A DNA stretch of 64,000 bases from Lantana camara (Eukaryota > Streptophyta > Magnoliopsida > Lamiales > Verbenaceae): NCBI GenBank assembly GCA_037501455.1, contig CM074865.1, positions 5,529,001-5,593,000 on the forward strand. The letters run 5' to 3'. The notes under the pieces were generated by a model that did no database searches, was not told the DNA's origin, and saw nothing but the letters and a program-made list of their open reading frames with translations. The stretch's first letter is position 1. The number at the start of each line of letters is the position of its first letter. Below, one piece after another: positions 49,601 through 61,551 of this stretch. A program made the translations under genes and the position numbers.

Positions 49601-52180
49601 ATTTATTTTTTATCGAATTAAATTTGAACTAGAATTATAATTTTTGACTACCCAAAAAGTATCTTGGGGGTTCAAAAGCTAAAATGTACCTACTATTAAA
49701 AACAAAGGAAAGTACTATTTCTTTTGTACACTTTAGAAGGAAATGAATTAATTAAACATGTTAGGTCAGTTGTTGGCTGGGCAGACAAGGTTATATGACT
49801 GAACCAAACCTGTGTATGTTGGCAGAATCCTGTGACATAAACTGTACATGCAAACCCTACAGAAAGCTACTTCTCTCTGCATGCATTTGCATTGTCTCGT
49901 ACCATCCATGAATATGCATGGATATGAACACGACAAGACACAATACGACACGATACGGATAAGGCGATACGATTTTTTTTTTTTTGAATTTTTCACGTGG
50001 GGAATATCGGATAAATATTCGACACAATACGACATGACACGATACGACAAAGTAATATATTTAAAAGTGTCCGTGCATCATAACTCGTACCCATCTTCCC
50101 CTATTTCTTCCTAGGTACCACACTAGGGATATTAATTATCTCTTTCTAAACTCGTAAAATCCGTGAGATAATTTTATCTCGAACCTATGGTTAAATCAAT
50201 GTAACGACAGAACACCAAATTATGTAGTTAATAGAATATTTAAATATTTAAAAGTAATTAATTAAATAACAAATATAAATTAATTGAGTTCAATCAAGTG
50301 GTGGAGCCACCCTTTATTGGGGGTTACAATTGACCCCCCTCAAATTTTTATTTTATTTTATTTAATTATGTATATATATATAGATATTTGTATATGTAAT
50401 TTTATGGGGTTTTTCATTATTAACTCCCTCAATAATGTTAAAATTAATATTATTCAGGATCAATATAATAATAAATTATGTATCATCCTTTAGTATTATA
50501 CTTTGGTCGATCCTCCTAAAAAAAAAATTCTGGCTCCACCACTGGTTCAATCTGATGGAATTGAGACTAGAATTTTCCCAATTTTTGAGGGTCCGTATAT
50601 AATATGATTGATTGAGTTCAGCATACTCGAATATGAGAAAAAAAAATTCTATGAATAATACATGTAATAATTTTAATAGTATTAGTTTTGTTACACTCGT
50701 TCCTATTTCTTTCATTAATTTGCAATAACCTAATTAAATGTATTATAATATTTTTGTAAAATAATTTCACTTTAATAGAATAAACTCATGCTAAACAAAA
50801 ACATATATGTCGGGGGAAAGAAAACGACTCAACATACATACAATAACGTACCGCTAACATCATCTCTGAACACTTCTCCCTCCGGCGACTCCCACACCAT
50901 CCTCACCCCTGGCGACGGCTGTCGGAAAACCTTCCCCGCCGTCGGGCTGGCGGCAATCACATCCAATTCGTTGAAGTTCGACGCCCTCGGCGTCGGCTGC
51001 AGCGAGTATGCGTCCGACGAGGCATAGCCGGACAATCTTGGGCTCACGGGTCGGGTCCCATGCCCGTACCCGAACCCAAATTCGTTCGGAGTACTTATTG
51101 AGAAGATTTCGGCGTTCGAGAGATTTGAAGCTCTCGGCGTAAGGCCCATGGAGGACGACTGCGGCGCCGACGACGTGGACCGCCGGATGCGGACACGGAT
51201 GCGGCCAGCGTCGTCGATCTCAGAGTCGGTGCAAAGTGGGTCGCGGCCGTCGAGGGAGATGACATCATTGTCGATGTGGAATTCGGTGATGGCGGCGGCG
51301 GTAGCGCCGGGGAAGCGGGTTTGGATCAACACGGTGGCGGCCCTATACTCGAAGAGGAACAGCAATAGAGTGTACCTGCATGCATTTCACATTTCAAATT
51401 TTTTTTTTCAATTAACTATTTTTGTTTATATTAATTTAATTAATAAATATATATAATTATTTCATCAAGATTTATGAAAAGTTAAATATCTTTCGAGGAA
51501 TCCAAGGTGAGAGTGACAGAGTGAAGGACATTAGTGGACAGTGGTCAAAAGAAAAGGCATAGAAATGTACCATCCATTTCCATATATGTAATCTTGTTTC
51601 TTTGCAAAAGTTTGCAAAAATGTAACTTTTTAGGTTAAAATTCAATTCACTTTTAAGGGTATACCCCATATGTTTGACCTATGTTTCCTCTCTTTTGCAT
51701 CTTGCTTTCAACCACATGAAGCCTATACTTACACTCTATATTATTGCATTGAATCTATATATATAGAGCAAAAGCGGGTTGCTAATTAATGAAGTTATAG
51801 TCATCAAAAACATCGTACTTTGGTGTAATTCTATCACAAACCTAACTCGGTTAAACTGATGTAACGAGGGGACGGGTGTTTTACACTTGCCGTGTGGTTG
51901 GTGGAAAATTTAGAGAGAATGACGACCAATTACACTTGTCATTTGATCAATTAGGGTCTGGCCGAGCCGAATCTAAATAAAATCTTCCCATAATATGTCA
52001 ATAAATTAATCCATTTTGGCATAAAAGGGCTCTTACCAAAAAAATATACTAAGAGTTGAGAAAATAAGTACATTTTTGCTTCTTGGAACATAACCCTTTA
52101 ATTTATTTGGCATAGCCCTTAATAATTTTTAAGCAAAGATCAAATGGACTATATGAGATCATATATTTACAAATAATAGG

Positions 52181-52228
<48 letters not shown>

Positions 52229-52665
52229 CTTGAAACTTACCAAATAATGCATTGAAGCACGACGAGTTGAACCATGAGGCTTTGAGTGAAGTCTCCATAC
52301 ATGGCCTCGAGCAGAGGGATTCCCATAACCAAAGTATTGGGCAAAGTTGAAACCGAGAACAAAGTGATGAGCCAATCGAGCTGCCCTTTGCAGAAGCACC
52401 AAATGGACAACAAACAAAGCACGAAGAGCTTGGAAAGAGTGTCGGACAATATGAACTTCACGTCCATTTGATAAGGGTTGTTTTGGGCGATGAAGTGGAA
52501 CGAGAGAACCGGCACGGCGAAGACGGCCACGAAGCGGTTGATGCCGGCGCATTGCTCCGGCGAGAACATCTTGAACCACTTCACGGAGGCGAAGGCGACG
52601 AGCATGGCGAAGTAGAGGGGCACCATCGCGCACATTACCTTGTAGAAGTCATTTGGGGTTATCAT
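46654..52665 (-). CDS. PIN6: Auxin efflux carrier, PIN6 type
   Basis: Seven exons: 52665-52241, 51375-50852, 47876-47672, 47518-47433, 47338-47181, 46888-46812, 46720-46654. They total 1542 nt, 513 residues, in frame. Exon 1 encodes the first membrane half ([39 protein letters not shown]). Exon 2 encodes the hydrophilic loop with [16 protein letters not shown] and SNAEIFS. Exons 3-7 encode the second membrane half with [14 protein letters not shown] and [19 protein letters not shown]6 loops are intermediate in length, and the loop phrases ISLDGRDPL and [17 protein letters not shown] fit PIN6 better than canonical long PINs. PIN6 moves auxin at both the endoplasmic reticulum and plasma membrane. 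Intron 2 (about 3 kb) carries a hAT-type MITE and family A repeats; intron 1 carries a family C repeat and an (AT)n run. No lesion was seen. Confidence 0.95.
48715..48845 (+). repeat. Dispersed family A repeat (PIN6 intron 2)
   Basis: 'acgacacaatacaaatataatgacatgaatt' and 'tcgacacgaaatgataatata' fit the family; diverged. Confidence 0.45.
49920..50085 (+). repeat. Dispersed family A repeat, best-preserved copy (PIN6 intron 2)
   Basis: Contains 'cacaatacgacacgatacgg', a T-run, 'cacgtggggaatatcgg' and 'cgacacaatacgacatgacacgatacgac', ending 'aaagtgtccgtgcatcataa'. The two ends are partly inverted ('tatgcatggatat' versus 'gtccgtgcatcata'). Confidence 0.65.
50296..50544. mobile_element. hAT-type MITE (249 bp) in PIN6 intron 2
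   Basis: The ends AAGTGGTGGAGCCA and (reverse complement) CAGTGGTGGAGCCA form a 13-bp perfect inverted repeat of hAT type. The flanks 50288-50295 and 50545-50552 are an identical 8-bp duplication, GTTCAATC. The body is AT-rich and non-coding. The perfect duplication suggests recent insertion. Confidence 0.88.
51830..51990 (+). repeat. Dispersed family C repeat (PIN6 intron 1)
   Basis: 'ctaactcggttaaactgatgtaac' through 'gtgttttacacttgccgtgtggtt' and 'ttacacttgtcatttgat' match 54030-54205 and, inverted, 31280-31461. A weaker copy may lie at about 50150-50240. Confidence 0.65.
52184..52225. repeat. (AT)n microsatellite, PIN6 intron 1
   Basis: About 20 AT repeats directly next to the exon 1 donor site. 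Confidence 0.95.
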
Positions 52666-52784
52666 TCTTGGTTCTTTGGGGGTGGGGGAAGATGAGAAGA
52701 GTGTGTTTGTGTGTTTTCTTGAAGGGGGTTTTATGTTGGGAAGTTTGTAGGGAAGGAGGAAGAAAGGGTAATATTGTCTTTTTA

Positions 52785-52821
<37 letters not shown>

Positions 52822-53375
52822 TATATATGGTCAGCTATAGATTTGTATATATGTATGTGTGTGTTGTGTTCTTTTTCTATGGTTTTTATGTTGGGGAAGG
52901 TCTAGTCAAGGAGAGGGCATTATTGTCTTTTCTCTCTAATTGCTAGGGTTATTGACCGATTCATTTGAATTTAGGTATTGTAGAAATTCGATAGAGGAAT
53001 CGACAATCTGTTTAATTCGATTACTTTCACAATATACCTTACGTATATACACGATTACAATATAAATTAGTCTTGTAATTTTTCGATTTTATATGTTAAA
53101 TCTTAGACTTAGTAATTTTATCCCTCTCCATATGTCTTGGTTCCATCCCATGGGTTTCTTGAAAGTCGGCTTCGTACGCAGAATTCCGACTATCTAATTG
53201 TTGTTAAATATATTATTAGGAAACATTATACTAATTTTACAGATAAATGTTATTAAAAATAGTGAAATTAAAGTAAGAGAATTAGATGGGGTTCAATTAT
53301 ATATCTATAGCACACGAGGTGCTCCTCGTGTAATATTCACAAGGTACAACATATACACACACATATATATATATA
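52666..53375. other. PIN6 upstream region
   Basis: Leader and promoter region with an (AT)n run at about 52785-52818. No gene is supported. The phrase 'aaggggg/gaaggag' and 'attattgtcttttt' recur at about 52730-52780 and 52895-52930, a short local duplication. Confidence 0.45.
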
Positions 53376-53753
53376 GACCGGATTACATTTGAGTACCCTT
53401 AGATTTAATCTAATTTTAATGCAACCTCTATTCTTTCAATTATTACCATATACTCCCTAAGGTATGATTTCAAACTGAGATCCCTAAACGTCGTTAGGGT
53501 TCTCAAGGACCAATATGTAATTTCAACTTAATATAGAGATCGTTTTGTAACATAATAAAATAATGAGGGATGAATTTGTAATTTCTAACTAAATTTAAAT
53601 TAGGCCGCATTTAGGGACCTCAGATAGAACCCTAACAGCGTTTAGGGACCTCAGACGGAAACAATACCTCAGGGACTATATGATAATAATCGAAAGAATA
53701 GGAACTACGTTGTAATTAAGCCAAACCTGAGGGTACTTAAATGTAATTCGCCC
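53376..53753. mobile_element. Mutator-type hairpin MITE (378 bp)
   Basis: The ends GACCGGATTACATTTGAGTA and (reverse complement) GGGCGAATTACATTTAAGTA match. The interior shares 'cgttagggttct' and 'gggacctcaga' with the 24632 element, and its length is nearly the same. It sits in (AT)n sequence, so the 9-bp target duplication is ambiguous. Confidence 0.65.
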
Positions 53754-53954
53754 TATATATATATATATATATGTTGGATATCTCGTATATATGGAATAGT
53801 TGACTTTGTCCCTAATTGGTAGTGATATATAGAGCCCGATTTGTAGAGATTTGTTTCCGGTACAACTTGTTATATACCTAGGGCTACTTGTACACTGTAT
53901 ACACAAAAAAATACAATTACCATATAATCAAGACTTTTCCCGAATATCATGTTC

Positions 53955-53962
<8 letters not shown>

Positions 53963-53999
<37 letters not shown>
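53963..53999. repeat. (AT)n microsatellite
   Basis: Uninterrupted AT dinucleotides. Confidence 0.9.
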
Positions 54000-54000
<1 letters not shown>

Positions 54001-54029
54001 TCTCAAGAAAGAAAATAATAGCTAATGGG

Positions 54030-54205
54030 TAATTATATCCCGAGTCTGCCTCGGCCAAACTGGTGTAACAAAGGGGTGAGTGTTTTACATTTGTCGTGTG
54101 GTTGATGGAAAATCTAGAAAGAATGACCAATCAAATGACAATTGTAATATACTTGCCCTTTTAATTTATTGAGTTCGATTGAGTCGAATTTGACGTAAAA
54201 TCATC
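54030..54205 (+). repeat. Dispersed family C repeat
   Basis: 'cggccaaactggtgtaac', 'gtgttttacatttgtcgtgt' and 'gacaattgtaatatacttgcc' match the two other copies. Confidence 0.65.
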
Positions 54206-54653
54206 CAATACTTAATTTATATAAGGCGTGGAAGTTTAAAACCATAATTATATGGAGCTTTCAACGCTACTAATTGATGCACACATTTCTAGCAAAATTA
54301 TTGTGTTTTTTAGATGTAAATTATCACTGCACTTTGATAATGTCGCATTAAAAAGGGATATTTGTCAACAAGGTCTATATCCAAAACGCAACAAGATGGA
54401 AGCATCATAATTAATTATGTTATTTTTTTCACTAGTAACATAATATGGAAAAAAAAATCTAACTCTAGATCCTTCCCAATCGAATTACCTGTATGATAAG
54501 TTCACAAAAAAAAAAAAAAAAAACATTTACTACTTATATGATAAGTGACTTACGCTTATTAATTAATTTCCACTAGCTAGATATAAAACGGAGTAGAGAA
54601 AAACCCTAGTACGGAGAAGAGAACAAAAACCATCAGAAGAAAAGAAGAAAAAA
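54206..54653. other. Left flank of the protease array
   Basis: No gene. A TATA-like AGATATAAAAC at about 54580 precedes the first exon-like subrepeat and could be the promoter of the ancestral protease gene. Confidence 0.35.
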
Positions 54654-55040
54654 GCTAGCAATATATCCACGGAGAGTAGGAGCTACCCTCCTATATTAAC
54701 TAGGAGAAAAGGGTAGCGGTGAGCGCAGTACAAAATCGGTCTGATTGTATGGAGAAGATATCAAACGTATCTGACAGAAAGAAGAAAAACGCTAGCAACT
54801 TATCCGACGGAGAGGAGGAGTTGCCCTCCTATGTCAACTAGGAGAAAAAGGGACCAGTGAGCGCAGTACAAGATCGGTACTACCTGATTGTATGGAGAAG
54901 ATATCAGACGTATCTGATGGAAAGAAGAAAAATGCTAGCAACTTATCCGACGGAGAGGAGGAGTTGCCCTCCTATGTCAACTGGAATAAAAGAGGAGCGG
55001 GCAGCGCAATACAGGATCGGTACTACCTGATTGTATGGTC
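54654..55040 (+). repeat. Exon-1 subrepeat triplication at the array edge
   Basis: Three tandem copies of about 140 bp start with GCTAGCAA at about 54655, 54791 and 54934. Each carries the phrase for DGEEELPSYVN. The first two read Asn-stop (AACTAG) where the third reads Asn-Trp (AACTGG). An ATG (54750, 54892) opens each of the last two copies as MEKIS.VSD.KKKNASNL. Confidence 0.85.
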
Positions 55041-56009
55041 TCCTTCTTTTTTATCTCTCCTGTGTGTTTCCGTAAAATCTCAATTATGTAAACACGAAGT
55101 TTGTTCGTGAATCTTGAACAACTCGCTAATTCGATTTCTTTGAATTTTTTAACTTATCTTGAACAACTCGCTGATTCTATTTCTTTGAATTTTTTAAACA
55201 TGAAGATTGGTGTTGGGCATTTGCCGCGGTTGGTGTCATCGAATCGATAAATCAAATTGTTACGGGTTCGTTGGTGAGATGGTCCAACCAACAATTAATA
55301 GATTGTGATGATCACAACAATGGTCTTTTAGGTAGAGGATCAGTCTTCAAAGCATTGGAATATATCATTAGAAAAGGGGGCTTGGTGACCGAGGAAGATT
55401 ACCCCTTTACGGGAGAACAGGGACGATGCAAGGGTCACTAGGTCATTGGATATTTCCTTTTTTTCTTTATTTTTTAAGGTCTATTTAATAATATATTATT
55501 TTTTCAGTTTAAGATACATAATGTGGCGATTGATTGATTCGAATTTGTACCGCCGAATGACGAGAATGCTCTCAAAAGAGCGGTTGCGCGTCAACCTATT
55601 GTGGTTCATATCGATGCTACTGATGCAAATTTACAACATTACAATGGGATAATCCACTGATAATTGTTATCTAATCTTTTTATCTAATCAGTCTAAATTT
55701 GCTGTAGTTCTTTATAAATGTTTTACCAATTCAAATACAGTATCTTTATCGAGGCCCATGGTCAGAGCCGGAACCAGTTAACCATGCCATGCTAATTATT
55801 GTGTATGGAACTCATTCTGAAACCGAGGTTGACTATTGGATCATCAAAATTGGTTAGGCCGGGAACGGGATCAGTATGGATACATGTTCCTAGAAAGGAA
55901 CATTGGTATTCCCTGCGGGTTGTTGACAATGAACTCATGCTGCTTATATCCTACGATGAAGCCAGATTTGTTGATACATGATCATGCTGAAAAAGATCAT
56001 GCAAGAATG
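54934..56009 (+). pseudogene. Papain-type cysteine protease pseudogene, unit 1
   Basis: Four exon-like segments of a C1A protease are visible. They are a mature N terminus (ELPSYVNWNKRGAG), the catalytic Cys block (WCWAFAAVGVIES) with QQLIDCD, a middle segment (AIDGFEFVPPNDENALKRAV) and the catalytic His/Asn block (NHAMLIIVYG, then DYWIIK). Lesions: a TAG at 55439-55441 ends segment 2, segment 3 ends IIH-stop, and one A is missing in the DYWIIK-N stretch near 55850. Segment 4 keeps the Trp in GPWSEPEPVNHA that the other units have lost. The Gly-Cys-x-Gly-Gly region reads NGLLGRG, so a conserved disulphide Cys is absent. I found no canonical splice joining segments 1 and 2 in frame. The family digests proteins in vacuoles or the apoplast; this copy probably makes no enzyme. 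Confidence 0.85.
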
Positions 56010-56613
56010 GTGAGTCTTCAAAAACATATTTTAGTTGATCAAAGTTGTGTATCTGCTCAGAATAGCTTTTCTATCTGTGTTTATCCATCATTCTCTTATT
56101 ATTGTTGGAAAACACAGAGTAAAAGCAGCGGAAGTTTAAATTTTTTTTCAAAAGTGATTGTGATCTTGCAATATTCTTTTAAAAACCTTTTGGAATCCAA
56201 GAAACTTACAAGAATTGAAGCTTTCTTGAAACGTATTGAGCCGCCCTCAAACGTTCTTCATGCGGCATGAGCATCCCCATTTATTGAACGATTCTTCTTC
56301 GAGATTCCATAGCAGAAATACTCTAGAAGTATCCACACCAGTTCTCGATTTAAATCATATTAGTGAGTGAGTATGCTAGTACCGTAATATATGTATTAAA
56401 GAAACAAGAAATGAGATAGAAAATAAGAGCATGATTAAATGTCCCTTCAAAACCACTATTTGACGAAGATCGAATTGCTACGCCCTTTGCCTCGAAAAAC
56501 ATACCGTACACTTGTCATCTGCACGAACTGACTTCGTATTCCCAAGAAACTCATATTTTTTAAACTGGAAAACGTGATAGAAAAAAACGTCCCCGTAGCC
56601 CTTCAGAATTAAC

Positions 56614-57689
56614 GCTAGCAACTTATCCGACGGAGAGGAGGAGTTGCCCTCCTATGTCAACTGGAATAAAAGAGGAGCGGGCAGCGCAATACAGGATCGG
56701 TACTACCTGATTGTATGGTTTCCTTCTTTTTTATCTCTCCTGTGTGTTTCCGTAAAATCTCAATTATGTAAACACGAAGTTTGTTCGTGAATCTTGAACA
56801 ACTCGCTAATTCGATTTCTTTGAATTTTTTAACTTATCTTGAACAACTCGCTGATTCTATTTCTTTGAATTTTTTAAACATGAAGATTGGTGTTGGGCAT
56901 TTGCCGCGGTTGGTGTCATCGAATCGATAAATCAAATTGTTACGGGTCCGTTGGTGAGATGGTCCAAGCAACAATTAATAGATTGTGATGATCACAACAA
57001 TGGTCTTTTAGGTAGAGGATCAGTCTTCAAAGCATTGGAATATATCATTACACAAGGGGGCTTGGTGACCGAGGAAGATTACCCTTTTACGGGAGAACAG
57101 GGACGATGCAGGGGTCACCAGGTCATTGGATATTTCCTTTTTTTCTTTATTTTTTAAGGTCTATTTAATAATATATTATTTTTTCACTTTAAGATACATA
57201 ATGTGGCGATTGACGGATTCGAATTTGTACCACCGAATGACGAGAATGCTCTCAAAAGAGCGGTTGCGCGTTAACCTATTGTGGTTCATATCGATGCTAC
57301 TGATGCAAATTTACAACATTACAATGGGATAATCCACTGATAATTGTTATCTAATCTTTTGATCTAATCAGTCTAAATTTTGCTGCAGTTCTTTATAAAT
57401 GTTTTACCAATTCAAATACAATATCTTTCGAGGCCCATAGTCAGAGCCGAAACTAGTTAACCATGCTATGTTAATTATTGTGTATGGAACTCATTCTGAA
57501 ACCGTGGTTGACTATTGGATCATCAAAAATTGGTTAGGCCGGGAACGGGGTCAGTATGGATACATGTTCCTAGAAAGGAACACTAGTATTCCCTGCGGGT
57601 TGTTGGCAGTGAACTCATGCTGCTTATATCCTACAATAAAGCCAGGTTTGTTGATACATGATCATGCTGAAAAAGATCATGCAAGAATG
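56614..57689 (+). pseudogene. Papain-type cysteine protease pseudogene, unit 2
   Basis: Same layout as unit 1. Segment 2 (56886-57120) is fully open through GRCRGHQ. Segment 3 carries a private nonsense change: TAA at 57272-57274 where the others have CAA (Gln). Segment 4 has a 2-bp deletion before 'cgaggccc' and the Trp codon changed to TAG (57438-57440); the remainder (NHAML to the C terminus) is open, including KNWLG in place of the family's KNSWG. Confidence 0.85.
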
Positions 57690-58293
57690 GTGAGTCTTCA
57701 AGAACATATTTTAGTTGATCAAAGTTGTGTATCTGCTCACAATAGCTTTTCTATCTATGTTTATCCATCATTCTCTTATTATTGTTGGAAAACACAGAGT
57801 AAAAGTAGCGGAAGTTTAAATTTTTTTTCAAAAGTGATTGTGATCTTGCAATATTCTTTTCAAAACCTTTTGGAATCCAAGAAACTTACAAGAATTGAAG
57901 CTTTCTTGAAACGTATTGAGCCGCCCTCAAACGTTCTTCATGCGGCATGAGCATCCCCATTTATTGAACGATTCTTCTTCGAGATTCCATAGCAGAAATA
58001 CTCTAGAAGTATCCACACCAGTTCTCGATTTAAATCATATTAGTGAGTGAGTATGGTAGTACCGTAATATATGTATTAAAGAAACAAGAAACGAGATAAA
58101 AAATAAGAGCATGATTAAATGTCCCTTCAAAACCCCTATTTGACAAAGATCGAACTGCTACGCCCTTTGCCTCGAAAAACATACCGTACACTCGACGTCT
58201 GCACGAACTGACTTCGTATTCCCAAGAAACTCATATTTTTTAAACTGGAATACGTGATTGAAAAAAACGTCCCCATAGCCCTTCAGAATTAAC

Positions 58294-59279
58294 GCTAGCA
58301 ACTTATCCGACGGAGAGGAGGAGTTGCCCTCCTATGTCAACTGGAAAAAAAGAGGAGCGGACAGAGCAATACAGGATCGGTACTACCTAATTGTATGGTT
58401 TCCTTTTTTTTTATCTCTCCTGTGTGTTTCCGTAAAATCTCAATTGTGTAAACACGAAGTTTGTTCGTGAGTCTTGAACAACTCGCTAATTCGATTTCTT
58501 TGAATTTTTTAACTTATCTTGAACAACTCGCTGACTCTATTTCTTTGCATTTTTTAAACATGAAGATTGGTGTTGGGCATTTGCCGCGGTTGGTGTCATC
58601 GAATCGATAAATCAAATTGTTACGGGTTCGTTGGTGAGATGGTCCAAGCAACAATTAATAGATTGTGATGATCACAACAACGGTCTTTTAGGTATAGGAT
58701 CAGTCTTCAAAGCATTGGAATATATCATTAGAAAAGGGGGCTTGGTGACCAAGGAAGATTACCCCTTTACGGGAGAACAGGGACGATGCAGGGGCCACCA
58801 GGTCATTGGATATTTCCTTATTTTCTTTATTTTTTAAGGTCTATTTAATAATATATTATTTTTTCAGTTTAAGGAACATAATGTGGCGATTGATGGAAAT
58901 TTACAACATTACAATGGGATAATCCACTGATAATTGTTATCTAATCTTTTTATCTAATCAGTCTAAATTTTGCTGCAGTTCTTTATAAATGTTTTAGCAA
59001 TTCAAATACAGTATCTTTCGAGGCCCATAGTCAGAGCTGAAACCAGTTAACCATGCCATGTTAATTATTGTCTATGGAACTCATTCTGAAACCGAGGTTG
59101 ACTATTGGATCATCAAAAATTGGTTAGGCCGGGAACGGGGTCAGTATGGATACATGTTCCTAGAAAGGAACACTGGTATTCCCTGCGGGTTGTTGGCAGT
59201 GAACTCATGCTGCTTATATCCTACAATAAAGCCAGGTTTGTTGATACATGATCATGCTGAAAAAGATCATGCAAGAATG
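58294..59279 (+). pseudogene. Papain-type cysteine protease pseudogene, unit 3
   Basis: Same layout, but a 90-bp deletion removes most of segment 3 (junction near 58898, at a GATG microhomology), which explains the shorter unit. It shares the 2-bp deletion and Trp-to-stop change with units 2, 4 and 5. An extra T in the later T-run near 59412 shifts the downstream reading. Confidence 0.85.
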
Positions 59280-59884
59280 GTGAGTCTTCAAGAACATATT
59301 TTAGTTGATCAAAGTTGTGTATCTGCTCACAATAGCTTTTCTATCTATGTTTATCCATCATTCTCTTATTATTGTTGGAAAACACAGAGTAAAAGTAGCG
59401 GAAGTTCAAATTTTTTTTTCAAAAGTGATTGTGATCTTGCAATATTCTTTTCAAAACTTTTTGGAATCCAAGAAACTTACAAGAATTGAAACTTTCTTGA
59501 AACGTATTGAGCCGCCCTCAAACGTTCTTCATGCGGCATGAGCATCCCCATTTATTGAACGATTCTTCTTCGAGATTCCATAACAGAAATCCACTAGAAG
59601 TATCCATACCAGTTCTCGATTTAAATCATATTAGTGAGTGAGTATGGTAGTACCGTAATATATGTATTAAAGAAACAAGAAACGAGATAGAAAATAAGAG
59701 CATGATTAAATGTCCCTACAAAACCCCTATTTGACGAAGATCGAACTGCTACACCCTTTGCATCGAAAAACATACCGTACACTCGTCGTCTGCACGAACT
59801 GACTTAGTATTCCCAAGAAACTCATATTTTTGAAACTGGAAAACGTGATTGAAAAAAACGTCCCCGTAGCCCTTCAGAATTAAC

Positions 59885-60947
59885 GCTAGCAACTTATCCG
59901 ACGGAGAGGAGGAGTTGCCCTCCTATGTCAACTGGAATAAAAGAGGAGCGGGCAGCGCAATACAGGATCGGTACTACCTGATTGTATGGTTTCCTTCTTT
60001 TTTATCTCTCCTGTGTGTTTCCGTAAAATCTCAATTATGTAAACACGAAATTTGTTCGTGAGTCTTGAACAACTCGCTAATTCGATTTCTTTGAATTTTT
60101 TAACTTATCCTGAACAACTCGCTGACTCTATTTCTTTGCATTTTTTAAACATGAAGATTGGTGTTGGGCATTTGCCGCGGTTGGTGTCATCGAATCGATA
60201 AATCAAATTGTTACGGGTTCGTTGGTGAGATGGTCTAAGCAACAATTAATAGATTGTGATGATCACAACAATGGTCTTTTAGGTAGAGGATCAGTCTTCA
60301 AAGCATTGGAATATATCATTAGAAAAGGGGGCTTGGTGACCAAGGAAGATTACCCCTTTACGGGAGAACAGGGACGATGCAGGGGTCACCAGGTCATTGG
60401 ATATTTTCTTTTTTTCTTTATTTTTTAAGGTCTATTTAATAATATATTATTTTTTCAGTTTAAGATACATAATGTGGCGATTGATGGATTCGAATTTGTA
60501 CAACAGAATGACGAGAATGCTCTCAAAAGAGCGATTGCGCGTCAACCTATTGTGGTTCATATCGATGCTACTGATGCAAATTTACAACATTACAATGGGA
60601 TAATCCACTGATAATTGTTATCTAATCAGTCTAAATTTTGCTGCAGTTCTTTATAAATGTTTTACCAATTCAAATACAGTATCTTTCGAGGCCCATAGTC
60701 AGAGCCGAAACCAGTTAACCATGCTATGTTAATTATTGTGTATGGAGCTCATTCTGAAACCGAGGTTGACTATTGGATCATCAAAAATTGGTTAGGCCGG
60801 GAACGGGGTCAGTATGGATACATGTTCCTAGAAAGGAACACTAGTATTCCCTGCGGGTTGTTGGCAGTGAACTCATGCTGCTTATATCCTACAATAAAGC
60901 CAGGTTTGTTGATACATGATCATGCTGAAAAAGATCATGCAAGAATG
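59885..60947 (+). pseudogene. Papain-type cysteine protease pseudogene, unit 4
   Basis: Same layout, with segment 2 open and segment 3 reading FVQQNDE. A 13-bp stretch of a repeated 'ttatctaatc' motif is missing after segment 3 (near 60622). It shares the 2-bp deletion and stop before NHAML. Confidence 0.85.
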
Positions 60948-61551
60948 GTGAGTCTTCAAGAACATATTTTAGTTGATCAAAGTTGTGTATCTGCTCACAA
61001 TAGCTTTTCTATCTATGTTTATCCATCATTCTCTTATTATTGTTGGAAAACACAGAGTAAAAGTAGCGGAAGTTTAAATATTTTTTCAAAAGTGATTGTG
61101 ATCTTGCAATATTCTTTTCAAAACTTTTTGGAATCCAAGAAACTTACAAGAATTGAAGCTTTCTTGAAACGTATTGAGCCGCCCTCAAACATTCTTCATG
61201 CGGCATGAGCATCCCCATTTATTGAACGATTCTTCTTCGAGATTCCATAACAGAAATCCACTAGAAGTATCCACACCAGTTCTCGATTTAAACCATATTA
61301 GTGAGTGAGTATGGTAGTACCGTAGTATATGTATTAAAGAAACAAGAAACGAGATAGAAAATAAGAGCATGATTAAATGTCACTACAAAACCCCTATTTG
61401 ACGAAGATCGAACTGCTACGCCCTTTGCATCGAAAAACATACCGTACACTCGTCGTCTGCACGAACTAACTTCGTATTCCCAAGAAACTCATATTTTTTA
61501 AACTGGAATACGTCATTGAAAAAAACGTCCCCGTAGCCCTTCAAAATTAAC

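Noticed and set aside
51148..51456. Plus-strand 102-residue frame
   Set aside because: Antisense to PIN6 exon 2.
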